Assembly (NCBI RefSeq): GCF_028421645.1
Contig: NZ_CP116887.1
Span: 417,001-481,000, forward strand
DNA length: 64,000 nucleotides
DNA from: Aneurinibacillus sp. Ricciae_BoGa-3
GTDB taxonomy: Bacteria > Bacillota > Bacilli > Aneurinibacillales > Aneurinibacillaceae
Reading direction: 5' to 3'
Under the pieces are notes generated by a model, which saw nothing but the letters and a program-made list of their open reading frames with translations, ran no database searches and was not told where the DNA came from. This document shows, one piece after another, positions 28,146 through 36,693 of the stretch (position 1 is the stretch's first letter; each line of letters opens with the position of its first letter). A program made the position numbers and the translations under genes.

Positions 28146-29270
28146 TTAGAGTGGCGCCGAACGCTGATTGATGAAATTAGTATAAAAGAGAAGATATCGA
28201 TTTGCTGTCGTGTCCCAGTCAAATTTCTGCAAAACCACATCTCTTCCTTTTTTAGCAAATGAATCAGCAAGTTGGGGACAAGCGATAATTTTTAGGATGG
28301 CTCTGGCAAAGGCGTGAGGATTTTCATAATCGTCGATTAATATACCGCTGTTTTCATCGATAATTTCAGGTATCCCTCCGCGCCTGGAAGCGATAACAGG
28401 AAGCTCACACGCCATCGCTTCCACGTTTACCAAGCCAAACGCTTCCGGTAACTGGGTGGGACAAACAAAACAGTGTGCGAGCCAGTACATGCGATGGATA
28501 TCTGAGGGTTTTACTGCATTCCAGAATTCAACAGGAACTTTTGCCTGCCGTGCCTCGATTTTCAACTGTTTCTTATACTTTTTGTTGATGGAAGGCCCTA
28601 CAACAATCAGTCGTATAAAAGGGTACTGTTTCCTAACATTAGCAACCGCGCTAATCAGAATGTGAATACCTTTACCGGGCACAATTCGGCCTGTATAAAG
28701 CACATTAAATGCATAGTTTGAAAAATACCTGGACAATAATTTATTTTTTTCTTCTGGAGTAGGAGGAGTAAAACGCTCGGTATCCACTCCAAGGTAAATG
28801 CAATGAAATTTATTGGCATAATGGGGAAATTGTTGAATATAATATTCCTTGATGAAGTTGCTGTTGCAAATAACGGCATCTGTTGTCTGTAACACAAGGT
28901 CTTGATCACTTGTACTTAATTTGTTTAGGAATGTAAGGGAATGAAGAACCAGAATGATCGGTGTATTGGGCAGCTCTTTACGAAGTTCAAGAACATACCC
29001 GGGGCGGTTCTCCACTTGGATACAATCAAAATTATGCTCATGGGCGTAACTAATTGCCTTTTGTAAATAATTAGTTTTCCCGTTAATTCTAACAATGGTG
29101 AGGTTCCCTTCCGACGAAACTTCTGGTAGTTTTTTAGATTTTCTGCTGAAAACAGTGATATTGTGGCAGTTTGCTGTCCGCTTGGTTATCTGGTAAATAG
29201 AAATTTCAACCGAGCTTCCAGAAGAAGCAGAAACCGTATAGACGGGAGGAGCAATAATGAAGATATTCAA
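28146..29270 (-). CDS. Family-4 glycosyltransferase (CotSA/YtcC-like)
   Basis: This 374-residue retaining glycosyltransferase has two Rossmann halves. The C-terminal half has VLYTGRIVPGKGIHIL (about 196-211) and the nucleotide-sugar motif PEAFGLVNVEAMACELPVIAS (in part, E-x7-E), as in GT4 enzymes. The pattern and length resemble Bacillus spore-coat glycosyltransferases CotSA and YtcC. The substrate is unknown. The start is TTG 29270 with a weak AGGACG site. It is alone with its own terminator. A second, distinct GT4 gene lies at 42058. Confidence 0.85.
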   Translation of the reverse strand: MNIFIIAPPVYTVSASSGSSVEISIYQITKRTANCHNITVFSRKSKKLPEVSSEGNLTIVRINGKTNYLQKAISYAHEHNFDCIQVENRPGYVLELRKELPNTPIILVLHSLTFLNKLSTSDQDLVLQTTDAVICNSNFIKEYYIQQFPHYANKFHCIYLGVDTERFTPPTPEEKNKLLSRYFSNYAFNVLYTGRIVPGKGIHILISAVANVRKQYPFIRLIVVGPSINKKYKKQLKIEARQAKVPVEFWNAVKPSDIHRMYWLAHCFVCPTQLPEAFGLVNVEAMACELPVIASRRGGIPEIIDENSGILIDDYENPHAFARAILKIIACPQLADSFAKKGRDVVLQKFDWDTTANRYLLFYTNFINQRSAPL

Positions 29271-29463
29271 CTAATCACGTCCTAACCTCGTGACCATAAT
29301 CTTTGGTTCCTTTCGCATTATTACTTTTCTGTTAGCATATGAAGCATGTTGATTCTTTGAAAGGGATAGATGTCCAAACCGTGCGGAACTTTAAGGAATA
29401 CTTGGCTCTTCTTTGGCAAATAATTTAATGACAAATTATTTACCTGGGCGAGGGATTTATAAT

Positions 29464-30321
29464 ATGACAAAAGTCGGTATTGCTTTAGGTGGGGGCGGGG
29501 TAGTAGGATGTGCGCACCTGGGTGCATTGCAGGCACTCAAAGAGTCGGGAATTGAAATACACTCTATAGCGGGGACAAGCTCAGGCGCCGTTGTCGCCGC
29601 CTTATATGGCTATGGCTATTCACCTGAACAATTAATTGAATTGATACCATCACTATCAAAGAGGTTCCTTGATTTCGACTACTGGAACTTCTTTAAAAGG
29701 CTGCTCATCCGCGATGTAAAAGTACGGGGATTGATCAAAGGCAGAAAACTTCATCATTTTGTTTCGCGCTTAACCCATGATTGCGGGATGTCTGAATTGA
29801 AATTGCCTGTGGCACTGCTTTCGGCAGATTTAATGCAGGGGAGACAAATGATTCTTTCCTCCCGCCCTTTAGTCACTCCCTGTCAGGGTGCAGAAATGAT
29901 TACCAATATGAGTGTAGCGGATGCCGTTCTAGCCAGTGTATCCATCCCAGCTCTCTTTAAACCGGTTATTCACCAGGGAAGGTTTCTAGTAGACGGGGGC
30001 ATCATCGATAATTGTCCGATTGCTGCTGTGAAAGCGCTTGGCGCAGACAAAGTGATTGCTGTCAATTTAGTGTGTGTGGAACCTGTTAAAACATCATTCG
30101 ATTCCTTATTATCTATCGTATCCCGCGCTGTTAGCATGAATCTTGCGTCTCAGGCAAAGCAGTTAATGACTAAGGCAGATATTATTTTGCAGCCAGAAGC
30201 CAGCGCGATCGGTATATTGGATTTTTCAAAAATAACGGACTGCGTAACGTCGGGTTATGAATACACCCGCCGAAGGATAAACGAGATAAAGGATGCCCTT
30301 GGCAACGAGTATGCATTGTAG
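29464..30321 (+). CDS. Patatin-like phospholipase (RssA/YlbK type)
   Basis: A cytosolic or membrane-edge lipid acyl hydrolase of 285 residues. The patatin signatures are present: an oxyanion glycine-rich loop (ALGGGGVVGCAHLGAL, about 5-20), the nucleophile elbow GTSSGAVVAALYG (Ser about 37-38), and the catalytic aspartate in DGGIIDNCPI. ATG 29464 is chosen with GAGGG 9 bases upstream; an earlier ATG at 29413 has none. It probably hydrolyses phospholipids or lysolipids. A lipid acyltransferase operon lies convergently just downstream. Confidence 0.9.
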   Translation: MTKVGIALGGGGVVGCAHLGALQALKESGIEIHSIAGTSSGAVVAALYGYGYSPEQLIELIPSLSKRFLDFDYWNFFKRLLIRDVKVRGLIKGRKLHHFVSRLTHDCGMSELKLPVALLSADLMQGRQMILSSRPLVTPCQGAEMITNMSVADAVLASVSIPALFKPVIHQGRFLVDGGIIDNCPIAAVKALGADKVIAVNLVCVEPVKTSFDSLLSIVSRAVSMNLASQAKQLMTKADIILQPEASAIGILDFSKITDCVTSGYEYTRRRINEIKDALGNEYAL

Positions 30322-30361
30322 CATCTCCCCTGGCACCCTTTATCTAACTTTATTTAAAAAA

Positions 30362-31324
30362 TTACACGAAGGGAGGGTCCCAGACCTTTTTCCGCCACCC
30401 CAGCGTATGTTTTATGACGCGCATATTACGGTCGAGCTTCACATCCACACCAAAAGGGAGCTTGCGTTTATACCAGAAGCGGACGTCGCTCCACCGCACT
30501 TCATACCCATCCTGCAGTTCTCTGCACGTAACATGGATGCGCTGCGCAAATCCCAAGAAAGCCCGCACCCCATCGGTTCCCAGCGTGGCTTGAATGACCG
30601 CATTGCGTTTTTGTTTCGAATACACATCCTCAAGCGTGACCCTTCCATGTACGACTTGACCGGTATAAAAGCAAGCTTCTGTTTCCAGTACAAATCTCCA
30701 ATGGAACCAGGAAAACGTCGGCAGCACCTGAATGATACCCGTAATTGCGAGGCAGGCTGCCACTTTTTGCAAGACAAGCGCATGGTGCCAGGCTCTCAGA
30801 CCAATGTAGGAAAAACTGGCCGCATACACGCCAACAAAAATAGGGGCGGGACTGTAATGCAGCGACAACCAGAATATCAATCCACCCGCATGGAGCAAAA
30901 ACAAAACCGGTTCAAAAATGGCCAGAATGTCCAGGTGGATCCACTTCCTGCTGAAGGGCCGAAAACACTGTACCCCATAAGAATTCAGCATATCCAGCCC
31001 AACGTGTATGACCACAGCGGCAAAAGTCCATAAATAAAGGGTCATCCATTGTTCTTCCACACCGAACCCTTTAGCTAATACAACGGCAATAAGCAGAGGC
31101 CAGGCAAATAAAGCCGGAAACGAGTGGGTGACTCCTCTGTGATACCGGATATACGCCGCAAATCCCTTGATTCTTGCGGCCATATCAAAATCCGGCGCAT
31201 GGGAACCCATTATTGTGCCGATCATAAGAACTGTGGCGAATCCAGGGTGATTGGCGACGAAAGGATCCAGGTGGGCTAAGCCCGCTAACGTAACACCGCA
31301 CAACAGATGGCTTCCCGTGTCCAT
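30362..31324 (-). CDS. YfhP-like membrane metal-dependent hydrolase
   Basis: A 320-residue membrane protein of the YfhP/YdjM (DUF457) group. The N-terminus has metal-binding residues in MDTGSHLLCGVTLAGLAHLD, GSHAPDFD and RYHRGVTHSFPA (His and Asp), followed by several membrane segments and a soluble C-terminal part. The biochemical function of the group is unproven. ATG 31324 has GGAGGAA; the longer in-frame start lies inside the preceding gene. It is the third gene of a minus-strand operon after the two acyltransferases, 22 bases behind the second. Confidence 0.85.
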   Translation of the reverse strand: MDTGSHLLCGVTLAGLAHLDPFVANHPGFATVLMIGTIMGSHAPDFDMAARIKGFAAYIRYHRGVTHSFPALFAWPLLIAVVLAKGFGVEEQWMTLYLWTFAAVVIHVGLDMLNSYGVQCFRPFSRKWIHLDILAIFEPVLFLLHAGGLIFWLSLHYSPAPIFVGVYAASFSYIGLRAWHHALVLQKVAACLAITGIIQVLPTFSWFHWRFVLETEACFYTGQVVHGRVTLEDVYSKQKRNAVIQATLGTDGVRAFLGFAQRIHVTCRELQDGYEVRWSDVRFWYKRKLPFGVDVKLDRNMRVIKHTLGWRKKVWDPPFV

Positions 31325-31346
31325 TCTGTTTCCTCCATTCATTTGC

Positions 31347-32270
31347 TCATTGATTATGGGAGCCACTCATCTGTGTCTGGTTTGTTTCCCAACGCTCATC
31401 CGCATTAAACCAGTAAAACCACTGTGCGGGGTTTTCGGTTATGGTCTTTTCTAAGATCCTATTTAACGCGTTGGTTGCTTCTGTCCGTTCATGACGATTA
31501 AACATATCATCCAGATATAGCGGCTTCTCAAATTTTATCACGTGTCTAAATCCACGCATCCGGAAACCGTAGAAGGGGACCACCGGCACCCGTTGTTCAA
31601 TTCCTAATACCGCGGTTCCGCTAGGGCTTCGTGTGTTTCGGCCGAAAAACCTTGCCGGCGGAAATGCCGGGCGCCAGAAGTCACCAAGCAGCAAAACCAC
31701 ACCATTTGCCTCGAGATGACGCCGTAATGTACGGAGCAATTGCAGAGGAGGCACGGCATCATAGTCTAATCCCTTGCAGCCGAGTTGCTCAAACATAAGA
31801 TACAGCGGGCGCAATTCCGCACTTCCTGCAGTGGCGACGGTTAAGCAGGGATATTTTCTTGAGAGATACCAATAGTAGTAAAAAAAGTTTCCGGTGTGGG
31901 AGGTGAATAAAATCGCACCTCTCCCATGCTGAAGCGCCTCCTCAAGGCAGGATTCCTCTTCTGCTTTAAACCTCCAATTTTTTGTAGAATCCAGAGTCGG
32001 CGAATCAACCAGAATTTCATACATCGTTATACATAAATGATAGAAATAAGTGCGGCAGTAATGGCGGATTTGGGTGGGTGATGCATTCCTTGCTAGATCT
32101 GATAAGTTTTGCAGCACACGTTTTCTCACCTGCACAGCACAACTATATAACAGTACACCCGCTATGTAGCAGAAAAAAACGATTAGCCAGCGGGGCATCC
32201 AACAAAGCGAATAACGCAGAATATGCAGGCGTTTTTCGCTTTCTGTAAGTTTTCCGATACCCTTGTACAC
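31347..32270 (-). CDS. LpxL/HtrB-superfamily acyltransferase
   Basis: A 307-residue membrane-associated acyltransferase with one N-terminal hydrophobic segment (about 27-47). The active-site block is ILFTSHTGNFFYYYW, equivalent to the HxxxxE/D motif region of LpxL enzymes but with Phe where an acidic residue is usual. LLLGDFWRPAFPPARFFGR and SPSGTAVLG follow. This group moves acyl chains to lipids in the inner membrane leaflet. The GTG start follows GGAGGGA. It lies 26 bases after an OlsB-type gene, so it may add the second acyl chain to the OlsB product, a role OlsA (a PlsC-type enzyme) fills in other bacteria. Confidence 0.82.
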   Translation of the reverse strand: MYKGIGKLTESEKRLHILRYSLCWMPRWLIVFFCYIAGVLLYSCAVQVRKRVLQNLSDLARNASPTQIRHYCRTYFYHLCITMYEILVDSPTLDSTKNWRFKAEEESCLEEALQHGRGAILFTSHTGNFFYYYWYLSRKYPCLTVATAGSAELRPLYLMFEQLGCKGLDYDAVPPLQLLRTLRRHLEANGVVLLLGDFWRPAFPPARFFGRNTRSPSGTAVLGIEQRVPVVPFYGFRMRGFRHVIKFEKPLYLDDMFNRHERTEATNALNRILEKTITENPAQWFYWFNADERWETNQTQMSGSHNQ

Positions 32271-32296
32271 GACTATCCCTCCTGCTAAAAAGCCTG

Positions 32297-33064
32297 TTAG
32301 ATTTGGTAATGCTTCTGATACCTTCTTGTAATTTTTGCAGGGTCCAGAATTATAAAGAAATCCACGGTATGAAAGGTGGGATCATATACCGGTTCACCGG
32401 CGATTTCGGCACCAAGCCATTGGTAGCCTTTCATGAGCGGCGGCAATCTGCGGTACACCTCTTTCTCTTTATATTGCGTCTCGATTACTTGCAGATTGTG
32501 AATGCGATGGGTTTCCCGGGGAAGAATGCCAAAGCGGTCCGTTATGATTCCTTTGTGCTTCAGCAAGCTGTAAAGCTCATTTAATTGTTCGGGGGGCATG
32601 GCATGTAGGCTTGCGCATCCTATTAGGTAACGAAACGGATGTTGTTTTATATAATCCGCAATTCCTTTCCACAACATCTGGATGGCCTTGCCGTCACGAT
32701 ACGACGGATCCACACAGCTGCGTCCCAGTTCAAGCGTATATGGCTTATGATGTTGAAAACCGGATAGATCAAATTCCGTCTCTGAGTAGAAGCCGATGTT
32801 TTGTACAGCCCGTTCCCCTGGCAACAAGCGATACGTTCCTACCACTTTATCTGAATCCAAATCTGTAACAATAAGATGGTCGCAATACGTGTCATAAGCG
32901 TCCTGTTCCACCGCGGACTCATTCGCCAACGAGAGATTAGCAGCTTCTTCTACAAATACTTTATAGCGTAAGCGAAAGGCCTGCTCCAATTCATTGGCTG
33001 TCTCGGCAAATTTTACTGAAAGAGAAGAAGTGCTCGTCTTTGCGTGTTCTGCAGACTGACTCAT
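32297..33064 (-). CDS. olsB: OlsB-type amino-acid N-acyltransferase (GNAT fold)
   Basis: The 255 residues follow the ornithine-lipid enzyme OlsB (L-ornithine N-acyltransferase) throughout: AFRLRYKVFVEEAA, QDAYDTYCDHLIVTD, VGTYRLLPGE, FYSETEFDLSGF, then ELGRSCVDPSYRDGKAIQML and YLIGCASLHAM. The C-terminus is PPLMKGYQWLGAEIAGEP, ending in VDFFIILD. OlsB transfers a 3-hydroxyacyl chain from ACP to ornithine, giving lyso-ornithine lipid. ATG 33064 has AAGGGTGG nearby; the ATG at 33100 has no site. It heads a three-gene operon. The amino acid used here may not be ornithine. Confidence 0.82.
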   Translation of the reverse strand: MSQSAEHAKTSTSSLSVKFAETANELEQAFRLRYKVFVEEAANLSLANESAVEQDAYDTYCDHLIVTDLDSDKVVGTYRLLPGERAVQNIGFYSETEFDLSGFQHHKPYTLELGRSCVDPSYRDGKAIQMLWKGIADYIKQHPFRYLIGCASLHAMPPEQLNELYSLLKHKGIITDRFGILPRETHRIHNLQVIETQYKEKEVYRRLPPLMKGYQWLGAEIAGEPVYDPTFHTVDFFIILDPAKITRRYQKHYQI

Positions 33065-33201
33065 CGTTTCCACCCTTTCTTTTAATTGAAGTACACTCAC
33101 CTATAATATAAATACTCCTTTAATTTTAGGTTAATATAAATGTTTTGTATATTTATGCGATATTTATTAAGTTATGATTAATTTCTTAAGGCAAGGAAGC
33201 G

Positions 33202-33291
33202 ATGTTAACTAAAACATATAAGCCTTGCGGGTTAGTTCGACAGTTGGAACACATCTTTCTTACTGGAAGCATTCTGGGTAATATTCAGTAA
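33202..33291 (+). CDS. Possible 29-residue peptide upstream of the propeller-phosphatase gene
   Basis: ATG 33202 has AAGGAAG 5 bases before it and opens a 29-codon frame (MLTKTYKPCGLVRQLEHIF...) ending at TAA. It lies between olsB and the gene starting at 33409 and could be a leader peptide. No homologue is recognised and short frames like this arise by chance. The rest of 33101-33400 is AT-rich with no clear element. Confidence 0.22.
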   Translation: MLTKTYKPCGLVRQLEHIFLTGSILGNIQ

Positions 33292-33408
33292 ATTTGCTGC
33301 ATTTACGATTTCGTAATATCTTCTTTATTTTAACTTTATATACAAAAAGTACACTTGCAACTGTAAGTGATGCGCGAATTGATTACATACTAAGGAGATG
33401 TGAGATTG

Positions 33409-35829
33409 ATGAAGAACAAGGCAAAAAAGGTGACAGTTGCTGCTTTAGCGGTGTTAGCCCTTGGCTCTGGTTCCGCATTTGCGGCCTATTCTGCCTCAAA
33501 CGTGGCGGGTCCGAAAACAGATGGCACCGGAGTTACACCTAGCGATTGGATGCTGACACCAGCCGGAACGCAGCAAACATTAGGTGATTTCCCGATGGGT
33601 GGTGCAGTGAGCCCGGATCACAAGTACCTAGTGGTGTCAAATGATGGACAGGGAACACAATCGCTTCAAGTGGTAGATGTTAAACAGCAAAAGGTGATTC
33701 AAACGATCCCTTATACATCACCGGAATCCTTATATCTTGGTGTTGCCTTTAGCCCTGACGGCAAAACACTTTATGCTTCCGCCGGTGGAAACAACAAAAT
33801 CCGCACTTTTTCTTTTGATAATGGCATGCTTACAGAGAAATCTCCTATTTTACTGAAAGATTCTAGCAATACTAATTTTTACCCGGCAGGATTGTCTATA
33901 TCTAATGATGGCAAATTCCTGTATGTAGCAAACAACGTAGCGAATTCTGTGTCGCAGATCGATCTCGCTTCTGGCAAAATAGCCGCCACTGTTCCTGTAG
34001 GCAAAAACCCGTATACAGCGTTTCTTAGCCATGATGGCAGTAAGCTGTATGTAAGCAACTGGGGAGAGAGCAGCATCAGTGTTCTTGATCCGAACAGTTT
34101 AACCGTTCAAAAAACGATTAAAGTAGGATTGCATCCCAATGCAATTGCTGAGAACCCTGTAAATGGCTTTATTTATGTAGCGAATTCCGACAGTGACGAA
34201 GTATCCATTATTGATCCGGGGCAACAACAAGTAGTTCAGACTGTCTCCCTGGCACCTTATCGTGGAGCGCAGACAGGAAGCCAACCGGATGCACTGACGG
34301 TAAGTCCGGATGGAAAAACACTGTATGTTGCAAATGCTGGAAACAACGATGTGGCTGTTATTGGTCTTGGCAATACCAAAGAGAATACAAAAGCACAGGT
34401 TAAAGGTCTGATTCCTACTGCCTGGTACCCAACCGGCGTTTATATGAGCGATAATCAAAAACTCATGGTGCTCAATGCCAAAGGCCTCGGAGCAGGCCCG
34501 AATGTGCAGAAACAGTACATCGGGAGCATGATCCAAGGGACAATGTCGTTTATCGATGTGCCAAACCAGGGGCAGCTGCAAAAATATACAAAGCAAGTAC
34601 AAGCGAATAACCGAGTGCGCTCCCAAGAGAATCAGACAGGGAACAACCAGCAAGGGAACGATGAGGGTGGCAATAACAAGCAGCCTATTCCGAGATTTGC
34701 TTCACAGCACTCTCCGATCAAGCATGTAATTTATGTGTTAAAAGAAAACCGCACATATGACCAGGTATTTGGTGATTTGAAGAAGGGAAATGGTGACCCA
34801 AGCTTAACTTCATTTGGCCAGAATGTTACCCCTAACCTTCACAAGCTTGCGAACCAGTTTGTTACATTGGACAATTTCTATGCCAATGCCGAAATAAGCG
34901 CACAGGGCCATAACTGGGCAACTGCCGCAAAAGCAAATGACTATACGGAAAAGAACTGGCTGGCGAATTACTCCGGGCGTAACCGTGGCTATGACTTTGA
35001 AGGACAGAGCACAGCTGCCTCTTCTAAGGCAGGGTATATCTGGAACAATGCAATGCGTTCCGGTGTTTCGTTCCGTGATTACGGAGAATTTACGGATTGG
35101 GTGAACGGTGAAAAGTCTGGCATCTCGAAACCTAATGATGCAAGCATTGGAAACAATTATGACCCGAATTATCCTTCTTGGAGCTTTAACTATAGTGATG
35201 TTCAGCGGGAACAGGAATGGGAAAAGGAATTTAAGCAATTTGAGCAGAATAATAACCTGCCACAATTGGAAATTGTGCGCCTTCCAAACGATCATACCGC
35301 CGGAACAAAACCTGGCGCACTGACACCTGAAGCGATGGTGGCGCAAAATGACCTGGCTGTTGGTAAACTAGTGGATGCAGTGAGCCATTCTAAATATTGG
35401 AAAGACACGGCTATCTTTATAACGGAAGATGATGCGCAAAACGGTTATGACCATGTGGATGCGCATCGTACAGAATCACTCGTGGTCAGCCCTTATACAC
35501 AAAAAGGTACAGTAGACAGCACGTTCTACGATACCGCTGCGATGCTGCGTACAATGGAATTGATTTTAGGGTTAAACCCGATGACACAATATGATGCAGC
35601 TGCTACTCCAATGCTCAACTCCTTTACGACCAAACCGAACAATACACCGTATACCGCATTGGAGCCGACGTACCCATTAAATCAGAAGAATGGCGAGAAT
35701 GCACCGGGTGCGCAGGCTTCAGCAAAAATGGATTTTAGCAAACAGGACTCAGCTCCATCAGACCAGCTCAATAAGGTCCTTTGGAAAGCAACCAAAGGCG
35801 ATAAACCTTATCCTGTATCCAAAAACTAA
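33409..35829 (+). CDS. Secreted YncE-like beta-propeller fused to phosphoesterase domain
   Basis: This 806-residue secreted protein has a signal peptide (about 1-26, ending GSAFAAY). Residues about 50-385 form a propeller of YVTN-like repeats (GKFLYVANNVANSVSQID, GFIYVANSDSDEVSIID, GKTLYVANAGNNDVAVI). After a Q/N/G-rich linker (about 400-430) comes an AcpA/phospholipase C-type domain: VIYVLKENRTYDQVFGD with the metal-ligand ENRTYD, NFYANAEISAQGHNWA, ITEDDAQNGYDHVDAHR. Such fusions are annotated as YncE/alkaline phosphatase-superfamily proteins. It probably hydrolyses phosphoesters outside the cell. ATG 33409 follows AAGGAG by 11 bases. Confidence 0.93.
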   Translation: MKNKAKKVTVAALAVLALGSGSAFAAYSASNVAGPKTDGTGVTPSDWMLTPAGTQQTLGDFPMGGAVSPDHKYLVVSNDGQGTQSLQVVDVKQQKVIQTIPYTSPESLYLGVAFSPDGKTLYASAGGNNKIRTFSFDNGMLTEKSPILLKDSSNTNFYPAGLSISNDGKFLYVANNVANSVSQIDLASGKIAATVPVGKNPYTAFLSHDGSKLYVSNWGESSISVLDPNSLTVQKTIKVGLHPNAIAENPVNGFIYVANSDSDEVSIIDPGQQQVVQTVSLAPYRGAQTGSQPDALTVSPDGKTLYVANAGNNDVAVIGLGNTKENTKAQVKGLIPTAWYPTGVYMSDNQKLMVLNAKGLGAGPNVQKQYIGSMIQGTMSFIDVPNQGQLQKYTKQVQANNRVRSQENQTGNNQQGNDEGGNNKQPIPRFASQHSPIKHVIYVLKENRTYDQVFGDLKKGNGDPSLTSFGQNVTPNLHKLANQFVTLDNFYANAEISAQGHNWATAAKANDYTEKNWLANYSGRNRGYDFEGQSTAASSKAGYIWNNAMRSGVSFRDYGEFTDWVNGEKSGISKPNDASIGNNYDPNYPSWSFNYSDVQREQEWEKEFKQFEQNNNLPQLEIVRLPNDHTAGTKPGALTPEAMVAQNDLAVGKLVDAVSHSKYWKDTAIFITEDDAQNGYDHVDAHRTESLVVSPYTQKGTVDSTFYDTAAMLRTMELILGLNPMTQYDAAATPMLNSFTTKPNNTPYTALEPTYPLNQKNGENAPGAQASAKMDFSKQDSAPSDQLNKVLWKATKGDKPYPVSKN

Positions 35830-35860
35830 AAAGTTTTTTATCCAACGAGACTTCGAGAAG

Positions 35861-35887
35861 AACCCGCCTATTTTTAGGCGGGTTTTT
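35861..35887 (+). terminator. Terminator after phosphoesterase gene
   Basis: AACCCGCCTA pairs with TAGGCGGGTT around TTTT and is followed by a T-run. Confidence 0.93.
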
Positions 35888-35968
35888 GCTGTTCTTGTTT
35901 CGTCTATCGCCTAAAGGGGAAATAAAAAGTAGGCTGTTAAACTAACAACTATGAAGAGGTGATGCAAG

Positions 35969-36541
35969 ATGGCCAGAAATAATGATCGCGATAACGAGAA
36001 TATGAGCATGGAAGAACGTGGACGTAGAGGTGGCGAAGCGACGGCAAAGTCTCATGATAAGGATTTTTACGAAGAGATAGGACGCAAAGGCGGGGAAGCT
36101 ACAGCGGAATCTCACGGCAGGGAATTCTACGAAGATATTGGGCGTAAAGGCGGCGAGGCCACTGCTGAATCTCACGGCAGAGAGTTCTATGAAGAGATAG
36201 GGCGCAAGGGTGGCGAGACCACCGCTGAATCTCACGGCAGAGAGTTCTACGAAGACATAGGACGCAAGGGCGGTGAAGCCACTGCGAAAACTCATGACAG
36301 AAATTTCTACGAGGAGATAGGCAGCAGAGGCGGAAGAGCCCGCAACGATAATGATGACGAGAATGGCAGCCGGCGTGGAAGACGTTCCAGAAATGACGAC
36401 AATGACGGACCTAAGATGAGCAGGGAAGAGGCTGGCCGCAAAGGCGGCGAGACTACCGCAAGAAAACATGATAAAGAATTCTACGAAGAAATTGGCGAAA
36501 AGGGCGGGCGTTCCCGCGGCAAGCAGCGCGATAACGAATAG
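35969..36541 (+). CDS. KGG-repeat stress protein (GsiB/Con-10 type)
   Basis: A hydrophilic 190-residue protein built from 20-residue repeats of the pattern GRKGGEATAESHGREFYEEI. Five lie in tandem (about 11-112), then a basic spacer (GSRRGRRSRNDD), then one more unit near the C-terminus. This matches Bacillus general stress protein GsiB and fungal Con-10, desiccation- and stress-induced hydrophilins. The DNA shows matching 60-base repeats. GAGGTG precedes the ATG. The opposite strand is also open across the gene, but that is a by-product of the repetitive codons. A strong terminator follows. Confidence 0.95.
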   Translation: MARNNDRDNENMSMEERGRRGGEATAKSHDKDFYEEIGRKGGEATAESHGREFYEDIGRKGGEATAESHGREFYEEIGRKGGETTAESHGREFYEDIGRKGGEATAKTHDRNFYEEIGSRGGRARNDNDDENGSRRGRRSRNDDNDGPKMSREEAGRKGGETTARKHDKEFYEEIGEKGGRSRGKQRDNE

Positions 36542-36545
36542 CATA

Positions 36546-36586
36546 AAGAAGGAAGCCTATCATCAACGATGGGCTTCTTTTTTTTA
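36546..36586 (+). terminator. Terminator after KGG-repeat gene
   Basis: GAAGCC and GGGCTTC pair with an inner ATC/GAT and are followed by eight or more T. Confidence 0.92.
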
Positions 36587-36693
36587 TTTCTTGCAAGAAA
36601 AGGTTTTTATCCATTTCTTATTAATTCTTAACCTTCATTTATTAATATGAGTCAAAGGGGATAAGTCGCTTGTAAGAAATGGAGATAGAGAAA

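Noticed and set aside
30293-31033. 246-codon plus-strand frame across the YfhP-like gene
   Set aside because: It is a shadow of the minus-strand coding sequence, with composition unlike a real protein.
35942-36544. 200-codon antisense frame opposite the KGG gene
   Set aside because: Its open state follows from the repetitive codons of the sense gene; the predicted protein is an odd low-complexity peptide and has no ribosome site.
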